Shown here: positions 42,391-50,799 of the stretch, piece after piece
Numbering within the stretch: position 1 is the stretch's first letter
Layout: each line of letters begins with the position of its first letter
DNA from: Longimicrobiales bacterium
GTDB taxonomy: Bacteria > Gemmatimonadota > Gemmatimonadetes > Longimicrobiales > Gaopeijiaceae
NCBI GenBank assembly: GCA_958295645.1
Contig: OY282361.1
Span: 62,001 to 126,000 of the forward strand
Direction: 5' to 3'
Length of the DNA: 64,000 nt
Program-made: the position numbers and the translations under genes
Notes under the pieces: generated by a model
Databases searched by the model: none
What the model saw: only the letters and a program-made list of their open reading frames with translations
What the model was told of the DNA's origin: nothing

Positions 42391-43719
42391 ATGACGGAAA
42401 CGAGGGGTTGCGCGAGGCTGCGCAAGGCGGCCTGGGTCGTCGTCTGGCCGTGGGCGCTGTCTTGCGGCGGCGGCGGTGGGGGCGGCACGAAGCCGGCCGT
42501 CGCCACGCTGGAGATCGCGCCGACGGAGGCTCTGGTCGTCGGCGTGGGGGCGGCGGTGCGCTTCTCCTCGCTCGCTCTCGGGGCGGACGGCCGGAAGGCG
42601 GGGGACGAAGCCGCGTGGTCCGTTGCGGACCCCGAAGTGGCGTCCGTTCAGGCCGGCGGACTGGCGACGGGCCTCGCCGCCGGGACGACCACCGTGACGG
42701 CCCGGGTGGCCGGAATCGCGGCTACGGCGCGCCTGGAAGTGTTCGTGCCGGAGGCGGTGTCGCGCTACGAGCCGGGGCGCAGCTACTTCGGTCGGCGGGG
42801 CTACGTCGAGTACGTCCCGGGCGAGCTGCCGGTCGTCCTGTCGGCGGGCCACGGCGGCGCCCTCGTCCCCAGGGAGATCGCCGACCGGCGCTTCGGCGTC
42901 GTCCTGAACGACCGCAACACGATCGAACTCACGCTGGCGGTTCGCGAAGCCCTGCTCGAGCTCTCCGGGTTTGCGCCCCACGTCGTGCTCTCCCATCTAG
43001 CGCGCGTCAAGCTGGACCCGAACCGCGACGTCGAGGAGGCGGCCCAAGGCAATCCGTACGCCGAACAGGCTTGGCGGGAGTTCCACGAAAGGATACGGGT
43101 CGCGCGCGAGGCGATTCAAGGCGCGTACGGCGCAACCGGCGCCGGCGAGGGCTTGTACCTGGACATGCACGGCCACGCCCACGAAGCCGCTCGCGTCGAA
43201 CTCGGATATCTCCTGCGCGTGGAGCAACTGAACCAGCCCGACAACGCCTTGAATTCGCTGGCAGTGATTCGTTGCACGAGCATTCGGGAACTCGGGCGCG
43301 ACTCGCCGTTGCCGTTCTCGCAACTGTTGCGCGGCGCAACCTCGTTAGGCGGACTCCTGCAGGCCGAGGGCGTGCCGTCCATCCCCAGCCCCGCAGCTCC
43401 GTCGCCGGGCGCTGCCGCCTACTTCAGAGGCGGATACAGCACGCGAATCCACGGCTCCATGGCCGACGGCGAGGTGATCAGCGGGATTCAGCTGGAGCAC
43501 CACTACCCCGGGCTCAGGGACACGCCCGAGAATCGGCGCCTTTTCGCGGCCAAGGCGGCGCGGGCGATTCGCGCGTTCATGATGGAGCACGTGGGCTACT
43601 TCGAGTCGGCGGCGGCGGTTGGCGGCGGGTTCTCGGCGGGCGGCCTGGACCGTTGGGCGAGCGGATTGGCGACGGCCAACCGAACGAGGGTGGCCAACGA
43701 GACGGAGACGTGTTCGTAG
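42391..43719 (+). CDS. Lipoprotein with BIG2 Ig-like domain and N-formylglutamate-amidohydrolase-like domain
   Basis: A 442-residue secreted protein. ATG 42391 follows GGGAGGG, and the short signal ends WALSCGGGG, fitting a lipobox with a Gly tether. Residues ~35-125 form a bacterial Ig-like group 2 domain (WSVADPEVASVQAGGLATG, TTTVTARVAG). The rest resembles N-formylglutamate amidohydrolase: VVLSAGHGGALVPREI, a VKLDPNRD segment, LYLDMHGHAHE and GGYSTRIHG, giving the likely metal/catalytic residues. A surface amidohydrolase is inferred; the Ig domain would position it at the outer membrane. The substrate is unknown. Confidence 0.8.
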   Translation: MTETRGCARLRKAAWVVVWPWALSCGGGGGGGTKPAVATLEIAPTEALVVGVGAAVRFSSLALGADGRKAGDEAAWSVADPEVASVQAGGLATGLAAGTTTVTARVAGIAATARLEVFVPEAVSRYEPGRSYFGRRGYVEYVPGELPVVLSAGHGGALVPREIADRRFGVVLNDRNTIELTLAVREALLELSGFAPHVVLSHLARVKLDPNRDVEEAAQGNPYAEQAWREFHERIRVAREAIQGAYGATGAGEGLYLDMHGHAHEAARVELGYLLRVEQLNQPDNALNSLAVIRCTSIRELGRDSPLPFSQLLRGATSLGGLLQAEGVPSIPSPAAPSPGAAAYFRGGYSTRIHGSMADGEVISGIQLEHHYPGLRDTPENRRLFAAKAARAIRAFMMEHVGYFESAAAVGGGFSAGGLDRWASGLATANRTRVANETETCS

Positions 43720-43725
43720 GAGGGC

Positions 43726-43759
43726 GGCGCAATGGCCTGCGGGGCGCAATGGCCTGCGG
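43726..43759. repeat. Perfect 17-bp tandem repeat with a nearby TATACT
   Basis: ggcgcaatggcctgcgg occurs at 43726-43742 and 43743-43759 back to back. It is followed by actatact (43762-43769), which contains a good -10-like TATACT, so the repeat lies where -35 and upstream elements of the next gene's promoter would be. Confidence 0.75.
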
Positions 43760-43856
43760 GGCACTATACTGCATGATAGGACTTAACGGGCGTCGGGGAC
43801 GGCCAGCGGGAAGTCCTCGCCGGGGTTCGCGCGTCTCGGCACGCCGTCTCCCGTGC

Positions 43857-43894
43857 TGGCGTCCGAATCCACGGATGGCGTCCGAATCCACGGA
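43857..43894. repeat. Perfect 19-bp tandem repeat abutting the ribosome site of the NTF2-like lipoprotein
   Basis: tggcgtccgaatccacgga is present at 43857-43875 and 43876-43894. The second copy leads directly into GAGGAGG and the ATG at 43909. This duplication lengthens the untranslated leader and might form alternative mRNA pairings. Confidence 0.8.
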
Positions 43895-43908
43895 GAGGAG
43901 GAAACCGG

Positions 43909-44436
43909 ATGAGTTGCCGCATTGTCGTCGCGACGGCGGTGTTCGTCGTTGCGATGTCCACCGCCTGTGTCCGCAAGGCCGGCGTGCCCGAAGCCGAGGG
44001 CGAGCCGCAGCCGCACCCGGAGGAAGCGGCGGTCGTGGCGACCGTCGAGAGCTTGTTCGAGGCGATGCGGACCAACGACGGCGAACTCGCCGCCTCCGTG
44101 TTCCACGCCGATGCGCGCCTCGGGCGGGCCACGGAGGAAGGCATTCGCTTCGGGCCGGTGGACGGCTTCGTCGAGGCCGTCGGAAGGGACAAGGAGGAAG
44201 TCTGGGACGAGCCCATCTGGGATTGGGTCGTGAACGTGGACGGGAGATTGGCCCAGATGTGGACCAAGTACGCGTTCTACCGGGGAGAGGCGTTTTCGCA
44301 CTGCGGCGTGGACGCCCTCGAGCTCTACCGAACCGACTCCGGCTGGCAGATCACGCAATTGGTGGACACGAGTCGCTCCGAGGATTGCTGGCATCCGCCG
44401 GGCCGCGAACCCCCGGCGCAGTCCGGGACGCCGTAG
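43909..44436 (+). CDS. NTF2/SnoaL-like (DUF4440-type) lipoprotein
   Basis: A 175-residue protein with ATG 43909, a strong GAGGAGG site and a lipoprotein signal ending VVAMSTAC. The body (residues ~42-155) has the cone-shaped NTF2 fold pattern: VVATVESLFEAMRTNDGELA, FHADARLG, WDWVVNVDGRLAQMWTKYAF, GVDALELYRTDSGWQITQLV. These folds occur as small-molecule-binding or enzyme domains and as extracellular modules; no catalytic residue is evident. The C-terminal tail carries two cysteines. It stands alone with its own promoter region and has repeats on both sides. Confidence 0.78.
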   Translation: MSCRIVVATAVFVVAMSTACVRKAGVPEAEGEPQPHPEEAAVVATVESLFEAMRTNDGELAASVFHADARLGRATEEGIRFGPVDGFVEAVGRDKEEVWDEPIWDWVVNVDGRLAQMWTKYAFYRGEAFSHCGVDALELYRTDSGWQITQLVDTSRSEDCWHPPGREPPAQSGTP

Positions 44437-44546
44437 GGCTGCGGCGGGTTGTGGGGCCGGCGGATCCCGCGGCCGACGGACGTGGGCGCGCGGCCTCGCG
44501 AACCCAGACCAGCGCGGGCGGAATGCCGTAGGGCTGCGGCGGGTTG
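44430..44546. repeat. 22-bp direct repeat overlapping the stop of the NTF2-like gene
   Basis: gccgtagggctgcggcgggttg is found at 44430-44451, containing the gene's TAG, and again at 44525-44546, 95 bp downstream. The 250-bp stretch up to 44686 holds no other gene that I can support. Confidence 0.8.
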
Positions 44547-44686
44547 CCGCAACCCTTGCGGGGGAGCGGGCGTCTATGGCTAAAGGATGTGGGCCTGGGG
44601 GCCGAGGCGGCATCGGTAGCAGGGGGACGCGAACTCCGCCCCGATGCGGGCGGCGCGGAAGCATTTGCACAGACAGGAGGTGGGCC

Positions 44687-46558
44687 ATGATGCAAGCGGA
44701 CAGCAACAACAGCCGAGGAAGGCGAGCACGGCTCTTCGCACTCGTGGCCTCCATCGGCGCGGTGACGGCCGTGGAGGACGCCCAGGCGCAGACTGCCGCA
44801 ATAGCTGGACGGGTCCTGGACGCCGAGACCGGCAACCCGGTGCCCAGCGCATGGGTTTCCATCGTCGGAACGCCGTTCGGCCAGACGTCCAACGCGTCGG
44901 GGCGGTTCTTCCTGCAGGGCTTGTCTGCGGGCGAACACCTCGTCGAGGTCTTGGCGGCCGGCTACCAGCCCGCGCGTGAGACCGTTTCGGTCGCCGCAGG
45001 CGCAACCGCGACGGTGAACTTCGCGCTCCTGCCTTCCACGGTGAGCCTGGAAGAAATCCGGGTGACGCCAGCCGGCGTAGCCCAGGAACGGCTCATGGCG
45101 GCGCCCTACCAAATGTGGCCAGGGCCGGCCGACTACAACACGGAGTCCTACGCGCACCTGCCGGAGAACGATTTTCGGCTCGTGAGCGCCGCGCCGCTTT
45201 CGACCTTCTCGATCGACGTGGACCGGGCCTCGTACGCCAACGTGCGGCGGTTCATCAACTCCGGCGAGCGCCCCCCCGTCGACGCGGTACGCATCGAGGA
45301 GATGATCAACTACTTCCCGTATTCCTGGGACGAGTCGCTCGGCGAGCATCCCTTCGCGGTGGCCACCGAACTGTGGGACGCGCCCTGGCAGCCCAGCCAC
45401 CGCTTGGTTCGAATCGGTCTCCGGGCGCGCTCGGTCGAGACCGCGCATCTGCCCCCCGGCAACTTGGTGTTCCTGCTCGACGTCTCCGGGTCGATGTCCT
45501 CGCCGGACAAGCTTCCGTTGCTCAAGCGAGCGTTCGCGTTGCTCGTCGAGCAGCTGAGGCCGCAGGACCGGGTGGCCATCGTGGTGTACGCGGGCGCCGC
45601 GGGGCTGGTCCTTCCTTCGACCCCCGGCGACCAGCGCGGCGAAATCCTGGCTGCCTTGGAGCAGCTCGCCGCCGGCGGAAGCACGGCGGGCGGGGCCGGC
45701 ATCCAGCTGGCTTACGAGACGGCCCGGAAGAACCGCATCGAGGGCGGCAACAACCGCGTGATCCTCGCCACGGACGGCGACTTCAACGTGGGCGCGTCCA
45801 GCGACGGCGAGATGGTTCGGCTCGTCGAAGAGGAACGCGAGTCGGGGACGTTCCTCACCGTGCTGGGCTTCGGCACCGGCAATCTCAAGGACTCGAAGAT
45901 GGAGCAGCTCGCGGACCACGGGAACGGGAACTTCCAGTACGTGGACAACCTGCTCGAGGCCAAGAAGGTGCTGGTGGAGGAACTGGGCGGCACGCTTCTG
46001 ACCTTGGCCAAGGACGTGAAGATTCAGGTCGAGTTCAACCCCCGGCGCGTCGCGGGCTACAGACTGATCGGCTACGAGAACCGCCTGTTGAACGCCGAGG
46101 ACTTCGCCGACGACGCCAAGGACGCTGGCGAACTCGGCGCCGGACACACCGTGACGGCCTTGTACGAAGTCGTGCCCGCGGGCCTGCCCGTCCCGAGAGG
46201 CGAAGTGGCTCCGCTGCGCTACCAGCCCGAGGCCGCCTCGCCGGCTCCGAGTTCCTTCGAGGACGAGCTGATGTTCGTCAAGATTCGCTACAAGGAGCCC
46301 GAGGGCGCGCGGAGCATGTTGTTGGAGCACGCGGTCCCGGCCCAGCCGGCCTCGCCTTCCGACGATTTTCGCTTCGCGGCGGCGGTCGCCGGCTTCGGCA
46401 TGCTCCTGCGGGACTCTCCTCATGCGGGCGCGTACACGCTCGACGACGTGATTCGCTTGGCCGGCAAGAGCAGAGGCCCCGACGAAAGAGGCTACCGCGC
46501 CGAGTTCGTACGGCTGGCCGAGACCGTGCGCGACCTGAAGTTGCTGGAAGAGAAGTGA
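44687..46558 (+). CDS. von Willebrand factor type A domain protein (YfbK-like) with N-terminal carboxypeptidase-regulatory domain
   Basis: A 623-residue secreted protein. AGGAGG (44675-44680) precedes ATG 44687; the signal ends GAVTAVEDAQAQ. Order of domains: carboxypeptidase-D regulatory-like fold (IAGRVLDAETGNPVPSAWV), a von Willebrand N-terminal domain (FSIDVDRASYANVRRFINSG, VRIEEMINYFPY), the VWA domain with MIDAS residues in LLDVSGSMSS and ILATDGDFNVG, and a DUF3520-type C-terminal region (AKDVKIQVEFNPRRV). Such proteins bind metal-dependent ligands at the cell surface. Its TGA overlaps the GTG of the deacetylase gene, so the two are coupled. Confidence 0.9.
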   Translation: MMQADSNNSRGRRARLFALVASIGAVTAVEDAQAQTAAIAGRVLDAETGNPVPSAWVSIVGTPFGQTSNASGRFFLQGLSAGEHLVEVLAAGYQPARETVSVAAGATATVNFALLPSTVSLEEIRVTPAGVAQERLMAAPYQMWPGPADYNTESYAHLPENDFRLVSAAPLSTFSIDVDRASYANVRRFINSGERPPVDAVRIEEMINYFPYSWDESLGEHPFAVATELWDAPWQPSHRLVRIGLRARSVETAHLPPGNLVFLLDVSGSMSSPDKLPLLKRAFALLVEQLRPQDRVAIVVYAGAAGLVLPSTPGDQRGEILAALEQLAAGGSTAGGAGIQLAYETARKNRIEGGNNRVILATDGDFNVGASSDGEMVRLVEEERESGTFLTVLGFGTGNLKDSKMEQLADHGNGNFQYVDNLLEAKKVLVEELGGTLLTLAKDVKIQVEFNPRRVAGYRLIGYENRLLNAEDFADDAKDAGELGAGHTVTALYEVVPAGLPVPRGEVAPLRYQPEAASPAPSSFEDELMFVKIRYKEPEGARSMLLEHAVPAQPASPSDDFRFAAAVAGFGMLLRDSPHAGAYTLDDVIRLAGKSRGPDERGYRAEFVRLAETVRDLKLLEEK

Positions 46559-47532
46559 GGGGGCTCGGCATGGTGGCCGCCTTGCTCATGCTGACGTTGC
46601 TGTCCGGCTGCGGCCCGGAGGTTCGCGCGCCGAACACGGAGCAGAGCGAGAACGAGCCCGGCTGGACGTGGTCCGACGAACGCGTGGCGGAGACCGTCAA
46701 CGCTGTAAGAGCCGGGCGCACGCTTCAGCCGGCGGAGTGGCCGGACGGCGCCAGGGTGGCGGTCTTGCTCTCCTTCGACGTGGACAACGAGACGGTGACC
46801 GGCCTGCGCTACGGCGACGCGACGGTGGGCTCTCTTTCGCAGGGACAGTACGGCGCCCGGGCCGCCTTGCCGCGCGTGGTCGGACTGCTGGATCGCGAGG
46901 GCGTCCCCGCCTCGTTCTTCATTCCGGCCGTCAGCCTCGTCGTCGATCCTTCCCAGATCGGCGTGATCGAGGCGGCCGGGCATCACGAGTTCGCGGTTCA
47001 CGGCTGGATTCACGAACTCAACTCCAGCTTGGACGCCGGCACGGAGCAGGCGTTGCTCCAGCGGGCGGTGGACTACATGACCGAAGCCACCGGCGTGCGC
47101 CCGCTCGGCTATCGCGCCCCGTCATGGAACTTCAGCCCCAACACGCTCGACATCATCCGCGAGATGGGCTTCCTCTACGATTCGTCGCTGATGGCCGACG
47201 ACCGTCCCTATGAAATCAACGCGAACGGCGAAGCCACCGGCATGGTGGAGCTCCCCGTGGAGTGGATCCTGGACGACGCGCCGCTGTTCAATCCCCGCGT
47301 AGATCGATACGCGAACCCGCGCGACGTGCTGCAGGTGTGGAAGGACGAGTTCGACGGCGCTTACGCAGAGCGCTCGATGTTCCTGCTGACCATGCACCCC
47401 CACGTGATCGGCCACCGGTCGCGCATCGTCGTGCTGGAGGAGCTGATCCGGTACATCAAGGCGCATGACGGCGTCTGGTTCGCCACGCACTTGGAGGCGG
47501 CCGTCTATGTGAAGGAGCAGGCGGGCTTGTAG
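46555..47532 (+). CDS. Polysaccharide deacetylase (NodB-fold) lipoprotein
   Basis: A 325-residue protein starting in a GTGA overlap with the VWA gene (GTG 46555; ATG 46570 is the alternative). The signal ends LMLTLLSGCG, a lipobox. The carbohydrate esterase 4 motifs are LLSFDVDNE (D75, D77), EFAVHGWIHE with the metal histidines, and GYRAPSWNFSP. The sequence is closest in style to the PgdA/PuuE-like branch that includes H. pylori peptidoglycan deacetylase. It would remove N-acetyl or formyl groups from a cell-wall polymer or small amide. Coupling to a VWA adhesin-like protein suggests joint surface work, which is inference. Confidence 0.9.
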   Translation: MRGLGMVAALLMLTLLSGCGPEVRAPNTEQSENEPGWTWSDERVAETVNAVRAGRTLQPAEWPDGARVAVLLSFDVDNETVTGLRYGDATVGSLSQGQYGARAALPRVVGLLDREGVPASFFIPAVSLVVDPSQIGVIEAAGHHEFAVHGWIHELNSSLDAGTEQALLQRAVDYMTEATGVRPLGYRAPSWNFSPNTLDIIREMGFLYDSSLMADDRPYEINANGEATGMVELPVEWILDDAPLFNPRVDRYANPRDVLQVWKDEFDGAYAERSMFLLTMHPHVIGHRSRIVVLEELIRYIKAHDGVWFATHLEAAVYVKEQAGL

Positions 47533-47602
47533 AGGCGGGGGCGCCGAGCCGATTCCGGAACGCGCCGAGCCGGGGCGCTTCTCATAGGCCAGCCGGGTAG
47601 TC

Positions 47603-48970
47603 TCAGACCGTGACGATGGGCCACGGTTGCCAACTGCGCCAGCGGCCGCGGGTGAAGTCGGGAAATGCGACCGGGGCGCTGCCTTGAGCCACGCTGGTTT
47701 CCGACAGTTCGCACACGGCGCTCATGGCCGCCGCGTCGTAGACGTTCATGTCCGTCGGGAGCCCTTCGCGCAGGCACTGAACCAGCCGGTAGTCTTCGAT
47801 GAAGTCCATTCCTCCGTGTCCGGCGCCGATCGACGCTTCCCCGAGCGCGATCCACAGCGGATGCTCGTAGGCCTCGTAGTACGCCTCCGCCGGCTCCCAG
47901 CCATGCTCCGGGCTGCGGCCCTCGATGTGCACGCGGTCGGGGTAGCCCTGGAAGATTCCCCGCGTGCCCTGGACTTGGTTGATGCGGCTGTAGGGGCGGG
48001 GCAGGTTGGTGTCGTGGGACAGGTAGATGGTTCGGCCGAGCGCCGTCTTGATCAAGCTGCCGTTCACGTCTCCCAGGGCGAAGGTCTCGGCGCGCTTGGG
48101 ATGCCCCTCGGGATAGTGGCTGGCGGCCCAGTCCTGCAACCCGCGCGAGGGACTGCTCATGGACACGAGGTAGTCGAAGCGGTCGCCCCGGTTGATGTCC
48201 ATGCAGTTGGCCACGGGGCCCAGGCCGTGCGTGGGATAGAGGTTGCCGTCGCGGACCCAGGAATGGTCGCGCCGCCACAGGCCTTCGCCTCCGTCGGCGA
48301 ACTTGACCGCCCGCAGGTCGTGGAGGTAGCCGCATTCGGCATGAAGGACGTCGCCCAGAAGCCCTTGGCGCAACAGGTGCAGGCACAGCAGCTCCGGCCG
48401 GCCGTAGTTGACGTTCTCCATCATCACGCAATGGCGAGTTGTGGCCTCCGCGGTCTCGACCAGTTCCCAGCAACCGTCCAGCGTGTAGGCGGCGGGCACT
48501 TCCGTGGCGGCGTGCTTGCCGTTCTTCATCGCGGCCACGCAGACGGGGACGTGCCAGCGCCAGGGCGTGGCGGTGTAGACCAAGTCGAGGTCTTCCTCGG
48601 CGCACATCCGCTCGAAGTCGGTCTCGCCTCTAGTGTACAAGGCGGGCGGCGGGTGGCCCGCTTCCGTGACGATGCCGGCTGTCCCCGTCGCATGTTCGGC
48701 CACGACGTCGCAGACGGCCGCAACCACGCACCCGTCGATGCGCACCAAGTTGCGCACATGGGCGGTGCCCATGCCTCCGACGCCGACGAATCCGATGCGC
48801 ACCAGGTCGACGGGAGGGGCGGCCAGCGGCTGTTCAGGGGGAGCCTGCGTGCCGCGGACGGCTTCGCCCGGGTGCGGGGCCTCGCGTTCGACGGGCCCCG
48901 GCGTGCTGCAACTCGAGGCCGCGCCCGCCGCGCCCAGCGCACCGGTCTTGAGAAAGTCCCTGCGCCTCAT
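47603..48970 (-). CDS. Tat-exported Gfo/Idh/MocA oxidoreductase, GH109-like
   Basis: A 455-residue protein. MRRRDFLKTGALG is a twin-arginine signal followed by AASSCS, a possible lipobox. The Rossmann NAD site is RIGFVGVGGMGTAHVRN (58-74), with ATEVPAAYTL as the EKP-type region. HGLGPVANCMDINRGDRFDY and SMSSPSRG are the GH109 (alpha-N-acetylgalactosaminidase, NAD-dependent) signature segment. GH109 enzymes hydrolyse glycosides through a transient oxidation. The substrate could be another alpha-linked amino sugar of host or microbial glycans. It is convergent with the deacetylase (70-bp gap). Confidence 0.88.
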   Translation of the reverse strand: MRRRDFLKTGALGAAGAASSCSTPGPVEREAPHPGEAVRGTQAPPEQPLAAPPVDLVRIGFVGVGGMGTAHVRNLVRIDGCVVAAVCDVVAEHATGTAGIVTEAGHPPPALYTRGETDFERMCAEEDLDLVYTATPWRWHVPVCVAAMKNGKHAATEVPAAYTLDGCWELVETAEATTRHCVMMENVNYGRPELLCLHLLRQGLLGDVLHAECGYLHDLRAVKFADGGEGLWRRDHSWVRDGNLYPTHGLGPVANCMDINRGDRFDYLVSMSSPSRGLQDWAASHYPEGHPKRAETFALGDVNGSLIKTALGRTIYLSHDTNLPRPYSRINQVQGTRGIFQGYPDRVHIEGRSPEHGWEPAEAYYEAYEHPLWIALGEASIGAGHGGMDFIEDYRLVQCLREGLPTDMNVYDAAAMSAVCELSETSVAQGSAPVAFPDFTRGRWRSWQPWPIVTV

Positions 48971-49025
48971 CGCGCCCGGCGGGGCAGGAAGGAAAGCCGG
49001 GTTGCTTGGTAGCGGCGCATCCGCA

Positions 49026-50291
49026 TCACTGCGCCAAGGGTTCGCGAAAGCGAGTCTCCTCGCTCCATTCGTTCAAGCGTTCTTGGATCCGCGCGGGGAG
49101 AAAGAAGCGCGTGGGAAAGAAGAAGCCAATCGCCCAGCTCAAGTGCATGGTCGTCAAGACCAACGGAAGGGCGGCGGCGGCCGGATCTCTTCGGCGGATT
49201 CCCTCCACCAAGGAATAGGCGAGGAGCAAGGCCGCGTAGGACGCAGGCAACATGGCCGACACGGCCCACGACGCCCCGGTGGAGCCCAAGACCGCGGCCG
49301 TGGCGAGAGCCAGCATCGGCAATCCCGCCGCCAGTTGCCGCGGCCGCAAGGAAGACGGGTGCTCGCGCAGCGTCAGCCGCTTGGACCAGCCGTAGCCGAG
49401 ATACTGGCGGACGAGCGCCCTCCAAGTCTTGCGGGTGTGATATCGAACCCGCAGGCTCGGGTCGAACCACACCGTGTGGCCCTGCTGCCGCAGCCGCCAG
49501 TTGAGTTCGTAGTCCTCGTTGATGGGCGTGGCCACATTGTACCATCCGACCTCGTCCAAGGCCCGGCGCCTGAAGACGCCCAAGTAGACGGTGTCGACGG
49601 GGCCGGTGCCGCCGCCGTAGCGATGGCGGGAGCCACCCGAGCCAAGCAGTGAAGTCGTGGCGAGCGCGACTGCCCTTCCGAAGAACGTGGTGCCCACCGG
49701 CTCCATGCCGCCCCCGACGTTGGCCGCGCCCGTCCTGTCGAGCGCTTCGACGGCATTGCGGACATACCCGGGCGGCAGCACCGCGTGCACGTCGCAGCGG
49801 ACCACGACCTCGCCCGTCGTCGCGTCCAGCGCCGCGTTGAGCCCGGATGCGGCGATGCGGCCCGGATTGGCCACCAGCCGCACGGCCGGATAACGCTGCC
49901 GAACCATGTCGCCCGTCGCCCGCGTGTCGCTCCCGTCCGCCACCACGACCTCCACGGAGCCGGCGTAGTCCTGCGCGAGGATCGAGTCGAGTGCCGAGCC
50001 GATGACCTCTTCCGCGTTCCGGGCGGGAACGATCACCGACACCGAGGGCCATCGCGCAGGCGCCGGCATCGGCCGGGCCGCGTGGGCCGTTGCCGACTTG
50101 GCCGTGCGCACTGTCGCCGACCGGGCCGTGGGCGCCGTCGTTGTCGGCCGGGCCTGGGAGGCTTCCTGCTCTAGCACGGCGGTGTCGGATGGCAGGACGT
50201 TCTCGTGCGACTTGGCGGATGGGCAGGATCCAGCAACCGCCTCCGAGTTGGCTAGGGGGGGCTTGCCAAGAATTTTGCGGCTCCGCTCCAT
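49026..50291 (-). CDS. Membrane glycosyltransferase family 2 (ExoA-like)
   Basis: A 421-residue inverting glycosyltransferase. The GT-A fold begins VSVIVPARNAEEVIGSALDS, with the DxD-type metal motif region VVVRCDVHA and the acceptor-base ED in INEDYELNWRLRQQG. Two to three C-terminal membrane segments (LPMLALATAAVLG, ASYAALLLAYSLV, MHLSWAIGFFFP) match ExoA-like enzymes of exopolysaccharide assembly. The first ~75 residues are a low-complexity Ala/Thr/Arg tail (TTTAPTARSATVRTAKSAT), so ATG at 50069 may be the functional start. No other exopolysaccharide genes are adjacent. Confidence 0.88.
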   Translation of the reverse strand: MERSRKILGKPPLANSEAVAGSCPSAKSHENVLPSDTAVLEQEASQARPTTTAPTARSATVRTAKSATAHAARPMPAPARWPSVSVIVPARNAEEVIGSALDSILAQDYAGSVEVVVADGSDTRATGDMVRQRYPAVRLVANPGRIAASGLNAALDATTGEVVVRCDVHAVLPPGYVRNAVEALDRTGAANVGGGMEPVGTTFFGRAVALATTSLLGSGGSRHRYGGGTGPVDTVYLGVFRRRALDEVGWYNVATPINEDYELNWRLRQQGHTVWFDPSLRVRYHTRKTWRALVRQYLGYGWSKRLTLREHPSSLRPRQLAAGLPMLALATAAVLGSTGASWAVSAMLPASYAALLLAYSLVEGIRRRDPAAAALPLVLTTMHLSWAIGFFFPTRFFLPARIQERLNEWSEETRFREPLAQ

Positions 50292-50613
50292 TCTGCTTCC
50301 ATTCGACCCGCGACTGGCCGTGGGCCACGCTCTTGGAGAAAGCTAACGATGTCCACCGTCGCTTGCCCGATCAACTTCGGCTCCGGACGCAGCGGGGCGC
50401 AAGTACGGGCCAGCTGGCCCGTGCAGAAAGTCGGACGCAGGCGGGGGTGGACAAGCCGTGAGCGGGCCTGGACAGGGGTCTTCCGTTTTTGATGGCGCCG
50501 CCGCCCGCGGAGTCGGCCGGGGCGGCCGGCGGCGCTCGTTGACGCATCGCTCGTGGCAAGATATCTTTACCCGGCACCGCGAGACCGAAAAACCCAGGAG
50601 ACTTGATGGGGCG
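50292..50613 (+). promoter_or_regulatory. Upstream region of the arylsulfotransferase-like array, with a conserved 28-bp block
   Basis: No gene is supported here. The block at 50543-50570 (ending caagatatctttac) matches 53863-53890 upstream of the third paralogue at 24 of 28 positions by eye. The order block, ribosome site, MDA start is the same at both places, so the block likely contains the promoter of the first gene in each duplicated unit. Confidence 0.55.
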
Positions 50614-50799
50614 ATGGACGCCATGCTGCCATCGGACAGCCATAAAGTTCGCCAGCTCGTGGTGGACGCGGCGACCGGTGAGGAAACGGTGATCTTCCCG
50701 AGAGGCGAGAATCGTTTTTCGCCGTTGCGAGAGACTGAGCCGGGATCAGTTCTTGCGGGTCGGGTGGCTGAAGTTCTAGGGCTAATCTGTTGGGCATGA
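50614..50799 (+). pseudogene. Internally deleted arylsulfotransferase-like paralogue (61 codons), coupled to the next gene
   Basis: ATG 50614 reads MDAMLPSDSHKVRQ, homologous to MDATTQSDSEKVRR of the third paralogue, then jumps in frame to LVVDAATGEETVIFPRGENR, the penultimate part of the same family, and ends in 25 unrelated codons. About 370 codons are missing between these two points, including the membrane anchor and the His motifs. It therefore cannot be a working enzyme. Its TGA (50797-50799) overlaps the ATG of the next paralogue (50796), so it could act as a short translated leader. Confidence 0.8.
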
